A DNA stretch of 8,061 nucleotides, from positions 1 to 8,061 of the forward strand of contig CALEPD010000081.1 of NCBI GenBank assembly GCA_937910265.1, read 5' to 3'. Numbering within the stretch: position 1 is the stretch's first letter; every line of letters begins with the position of its first letter. Source of the DNA: an uncultured Bacteroidales bacterium (lineage in GTDB: Bacteria > Bacteroidota > Bacteroidia > Bacteroidales > P3). The translations under genes and the position numbers were made by a program. The notes beneath the pieces were generated by a model. The model had not been told where the DNA came from and searched no databases. It worked only from the letters and a program-made list of their open reading frames with translations. Of the stretch, positions 6,534 to 8,061 are shown one piece after another.

Positions 6534-7685
6534 TTACCATGTTATTCCTCTTTTTGTCAGCCACGATTGAGCTTCTTTGTTGCCAAGTTTTGCGGCTTTT
6601 TTGTACGACGATGTCTCGCGTTGCTTGTTGCCTTGGCGTGCGTACAATTCTGCCATGTGCATATATATCGTATTGTCTTTAGGGTCGGCTTGGATGGCTT
6701 TTTGGTAGTTGCTCAGTGCTTTTGAGTATTCTCCGCGTTCCGAGTATGTCCTTCCCAATCCTTTGAACCCTTCGGGGTTCGAAGGCTCTGCAACGGTGGC
6801 TTTTCTATAATATGACACAGCTTGGTTGTAGTCGCCTTTCGATATCGAAATGTCGCCAAGCTGGATATATGCGCGTATGTATAAACTGTCGTATTCGAGC
6901 ACTCGTTGGAATGCCGCAATTGCTCTTTCATCATCGCCCTTCAGTCGGTAGGCGTGGCCCAATGTATAATAGAGGCGGGTGGAACGAGGGTCGTGTTTAA
7001 GACCTTTGCGTATCTGCATTATGGCTGACTCGTAGTTGTTGCGAATGCAGTACATGATTCCGAGGTTGTTGTATGCATCGATATTGGTTGAGTCTACTTT
7101 TATTGCATTACGGAAATGTTTGATGGCGTCACTGTCGTTGCCTCTGTGGTAGCAGATTACACCCAATGTGTTGTGTCCTCGTGCATAGGAGGGGTCGGTT
7201 TCGATGGCTCTCGCAGCCCATCCCTTGGCATTGGTGAATTCGTCGTTGTGGTTGAGTGCCAATGCCATTGATGCCATAGCTGATGCTGATGACGGGTTGT
7301 GCTCAATCGCTTTTTGTGCATTTTCATAGGCGTCATCGTAATGCTTGAGCTCTATTTGGCAAAATGCCAGATGTTCATATATGACACCGAGGTACGGCGA
7401 CGGGGTTTCTGACGAAGTTGCAATGCCGAGTGCTTGGTTGAGCTTCGACACAGCTTCGTAAAAATGGTCTTTTTTCTCCAATAGAAGGGCCAGTTTGTAA
7501 TATGGCTCGTCATTCATTCCTCCCGATATCTCAATGGCTTCTCGGTAATAATGTTCTGCGCGTTCAGGAAGATTAAGGTTTTCTGCTTTCGCAGCATTGG
7601 CTATCAACGTTTCGTAACTGTTTTGACAAACAGAATATTGCGGTATGGCTAATAGGATTAAAATGAATAATAGGGTTTGTTTCAT
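6534..7685 (-). CDS. Secreted tetratricopeptide-repeat (TPR) protein
   Basis: A 383-residue protein with an N-terminal signal peptide (MKQTLLFILILLAIPQYSVC, cleavage probably before Q21) followed by about ten TPR units of roughly 34 residues that fill the rest, from about residue 24 to 370. Typical repeats include AYNNLGIMYCIRNNYESAI (204-222) and LYYTLGHAYRLKGDDERAI (238-256), with the usual Gly/Ala at position 8 and Pro or Asp at repeat ends. TPRs form a superhelix that binds peptides or other proteins; no enzymatic domain is present. The signal points to the periplasm, since VC before Q is not a proper lipobox. I chose ATG 7685 because the longer frame begins only with a TTG at 7706 and would put charged residues before the signal. 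topA follows after 128 bases on the same strand. Partner and role are unknown; the family is certain. Confidence 0.9.
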   Translation of the reverse strand: MKQTLLFILILLAIPQYSVCQNSYETLIANAAKAENLNLPERAEHYYREAIEISGGMNDEPYYKLALLLEKKDHFYEAVSKLNQALGIATSSETPSPYLGVIYEHLAFCQIELKHYDDAYENAQKAIEHNPSSASAMASMALALNHNDEFTNAKGWAARAIETDPSYARGHNTLGVICYHRGNDSDAIKHFRNAIKVDSTNIDAYNNLGIMYCIRNNYESAIMQIRKGLKHDPRSTRLYYTLGHAYRLKGDDERAIAAFQRVLEYDSLYIRAYIQLGDISISKGDYNQAVSYYRKATVAEPSNPEGFKGLGRTYSERGEYSKALSNYQKAIQADPKDNTIYMHMAELYARQGNKQRETSSYKKAAKLGNKEAQSWLTKRGITW

Positions 7686-7703
7686 TTTTATTTCGTATCT
7701 TTG
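7676..7703 (+). promoter_or_regulatory. Upstream plus-strand promoter candidate
   Basis: TATCTTTG (7696-7703) followed by CAATTAC is an excellent Bacteroidota -7 box on the plus strand. The nearest TTTG upstream (7676-7679) is separated by 16 bases, shorter than the usual 19-21. It overlaps the leader and first codons of the divergent TPR gene. It could drive a short RNA or a long leader for the barrel gene at 7849. Confidence 0.45.
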
Positions 7704-7800
7704 CAATTACGAGTCTGATCGAATTATAACGTGTCTATGAGCCGATTGACGACTGTTCTTGGAGTCGGTCTCAACAACTCATGGAGACGTTTTGTTGTTT
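7704..7800 (+). ncRNA. Candidate small RNA or structured leader with tandem hairpins
   Basis: After the TATCTTTG box, two adjacent hairpins can form: CGACT/AGTCG (7750-7754 with 7763-7767, 8-base loop) and directly next to it GTCTC/GAGAC (7768-7772 with 7784-7788, 11-base loop), then the U-rich tract GTTTTGTTGTTT (7789-7800). An alternative stem CAACAA/TTGTTG (7772-7777 with 7792-7797) competes with the second hairpin. The layout fits either a transcript of about 90 bases ending in a weak intrinsic terminator, or a leader with alternative folds upstream of the barrel gene. A 21-codon frame from ATG 7737 also exists but looks unremarkable. No known RNA family is recognised. Confidence 0.25.
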
Positions 7801-7829
7801 GATTTGATAATCTATTTAACTTAACTTTG
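7798..7829 (+). promoter_or_regulatory. Bacteroidota-type promoter for the outer-membrane barrel gene
   Basis: TTTG (7798-7801), 20 bases, then TAACTTTG (7822-7829): both boxes match the phylum consensus TTTG-N19-21-TAnnTTTG exactly. Transcription would begin near 7833-7836 and leave a short A/T-rich leader before the ATG at 7849. Confidence 0.68.
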
Positions 7830-7848
7830 CCAATATCTAAATATTGTT

Positions 7849-8061
7849 ATGAAACGTATACTTTTGTTTTTTATTGTAATCACTGCCTCTGTTAATCTTA
7901 TTTATGCCCAACGGGTGGAATCCCAGGCGTGGGCTGGTGTCAATTTCTCCCAGATCGATGGCGACGGTTCTGGCAACTACAACCATCTCGGCGCTCACTT
8001 TGCTGTCAATACTGCAATTGCTCTTGGCAACGAAGGCTCGCCATTCGGTATATTGATAGAG
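7849..8061 (+). CDS. Outer-membrane beta-barrel protein, PorT-like (3' partial)
   Basis: The first 71 codons of a gene that leaves the window. It starts with a signal peptide, MKRILLFFIVITASVNLIYA, with likely cleavage before Q21 (YA-Q, a common signal peptidase I pattern in this phylum). The mature part begins WAGVNFSQIDGDGSGNYNHLG and then alternating hydrophobic and polar residues (AHFAVNTAIAL). The GxNFSQIDGDG-x-x-YxxLG pattern is typical of small outer-membrane barrel proteins of the PorT / OMP_b-brl_2 type in Bacteroidota, which are generally about 200-250 residues; PorT itself helps type IX secretion, but most relatives have no known role. The gene diverges from the TPR gene and has its own promoter candidate immediately upstream. 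Class is likely; specific function cannot be given from this fragment. Confidence 0.75.
   Translation, partial: MKRILLFFIVITASVNLIYAQRVESQAWAGVNFSQIDGDGSGNYNHLGAHFAVNTAIALGNEGSPFGILIE

Noticed and set aside
7686..7706. TTG at 7706 as the start of the TPR protein
   Set aside because: It would place charged residues (QRYEIK) before the signal peptide; the ATG at 7685 gives a standard signal peptide start.
7722..7730. TATAAT-like sequence on the minus strand as a sigma-70 -10 box for the TPR gene
   Set aside because: Bacteroidota primary sigma factor prefers TAnnTTTG, and no matching -35 or -33 element is at the right distance; the sequence is A/T-rich chance.
7737..7802. 21-codon plus-strand frame beginning at ATG 7737 as a leader peptide
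   Set aside because: It has no run of regulatory codons, no ribosome site and no recognisable similarity; it is short enough to be chance.
1..8061. Mobile element, CRISPR array, prophage or defence system
   Set aside because: No transposase, integrase, direct-repeat array, tRNA-flanked boundary or defence-domain protein was seen; all recognisable genes are housekeeping or envelope types.

Overview
The window looks like ordinary chromosome from a member of the Bacteroidota, most likely a gut-type Bacteroidales. Evidence for this: several promoter candidates match the phylum pattern TTTG-N19-21-TAnnTTTG instead of the E. coli-type boxes; start codons lack clear Shine-Dalgarno sequences and follow A/T-rich leaders; the right edge encodes a PorT-like outer-membrane barrel; and topoisomerase I ends in repeated KYGP-type modules instead of zinc fingers. 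Genus cannot be assigned from this sequence alone.

Left part (1-1307, + strand): the C-terminal half of a MATE-family multidrug efflux transporter runs in from the left edge. A complete AlkD-type DNA alkylation repair protein follows 33 bases later and is probably co-transcribed. Its end faces the end of a minus-strand gene for a membrane-anchored helix-hairpin-helix (ComEA-like) protein (1325-2035) with only 17 bases between them. That gene appears to start at TTG and has a good Bacteroidota promoter candidate.

Middle (2186-2517, - strand): a small, cysteine-rich lipoprotein of unknown function forms a self-contained unit with a TATCTTTG promoter box and a convincing rho-independent terminator.

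Right part (2600-7685, - strand): four genes point the same way, in transcription order a secreted TPR protein, DNA topoisomerase I (topA), a very short GNAT acetyltransferase whose ATG overlaps the topA stop (ATGA), and the endolytic murein transglycosylase MltG. topA, GNAT and mltG look like one operon; the TPR gene is 128 bases upstream of topA and may be separate. The GNAT lacks the segment that normally forms helices alpha1-alpha2, so it looks like an internally deleted family member.

Right edge (7686-8061): a divergent intergenic region carries two plus-strand promoter candidates, tandem hairpins and a U-rich tract, then the start of an outer-membrane beta-barrel gene that leaves the window. 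The tandem hairpins could be a small RNA or a structured leader.

I found no mobile element, CRISPR array, tRNA, rRNA or phage gene, and no clear new multi-gene system. The points most worth a second look are the shortened GNAT coupled to topA, the possible small RNA at 7704-7800, the orphan cysteine-rich lipoprotein and the TTG start of the helix-hairpin-helix gene. No gene-free stretch exceeds 300 bases.
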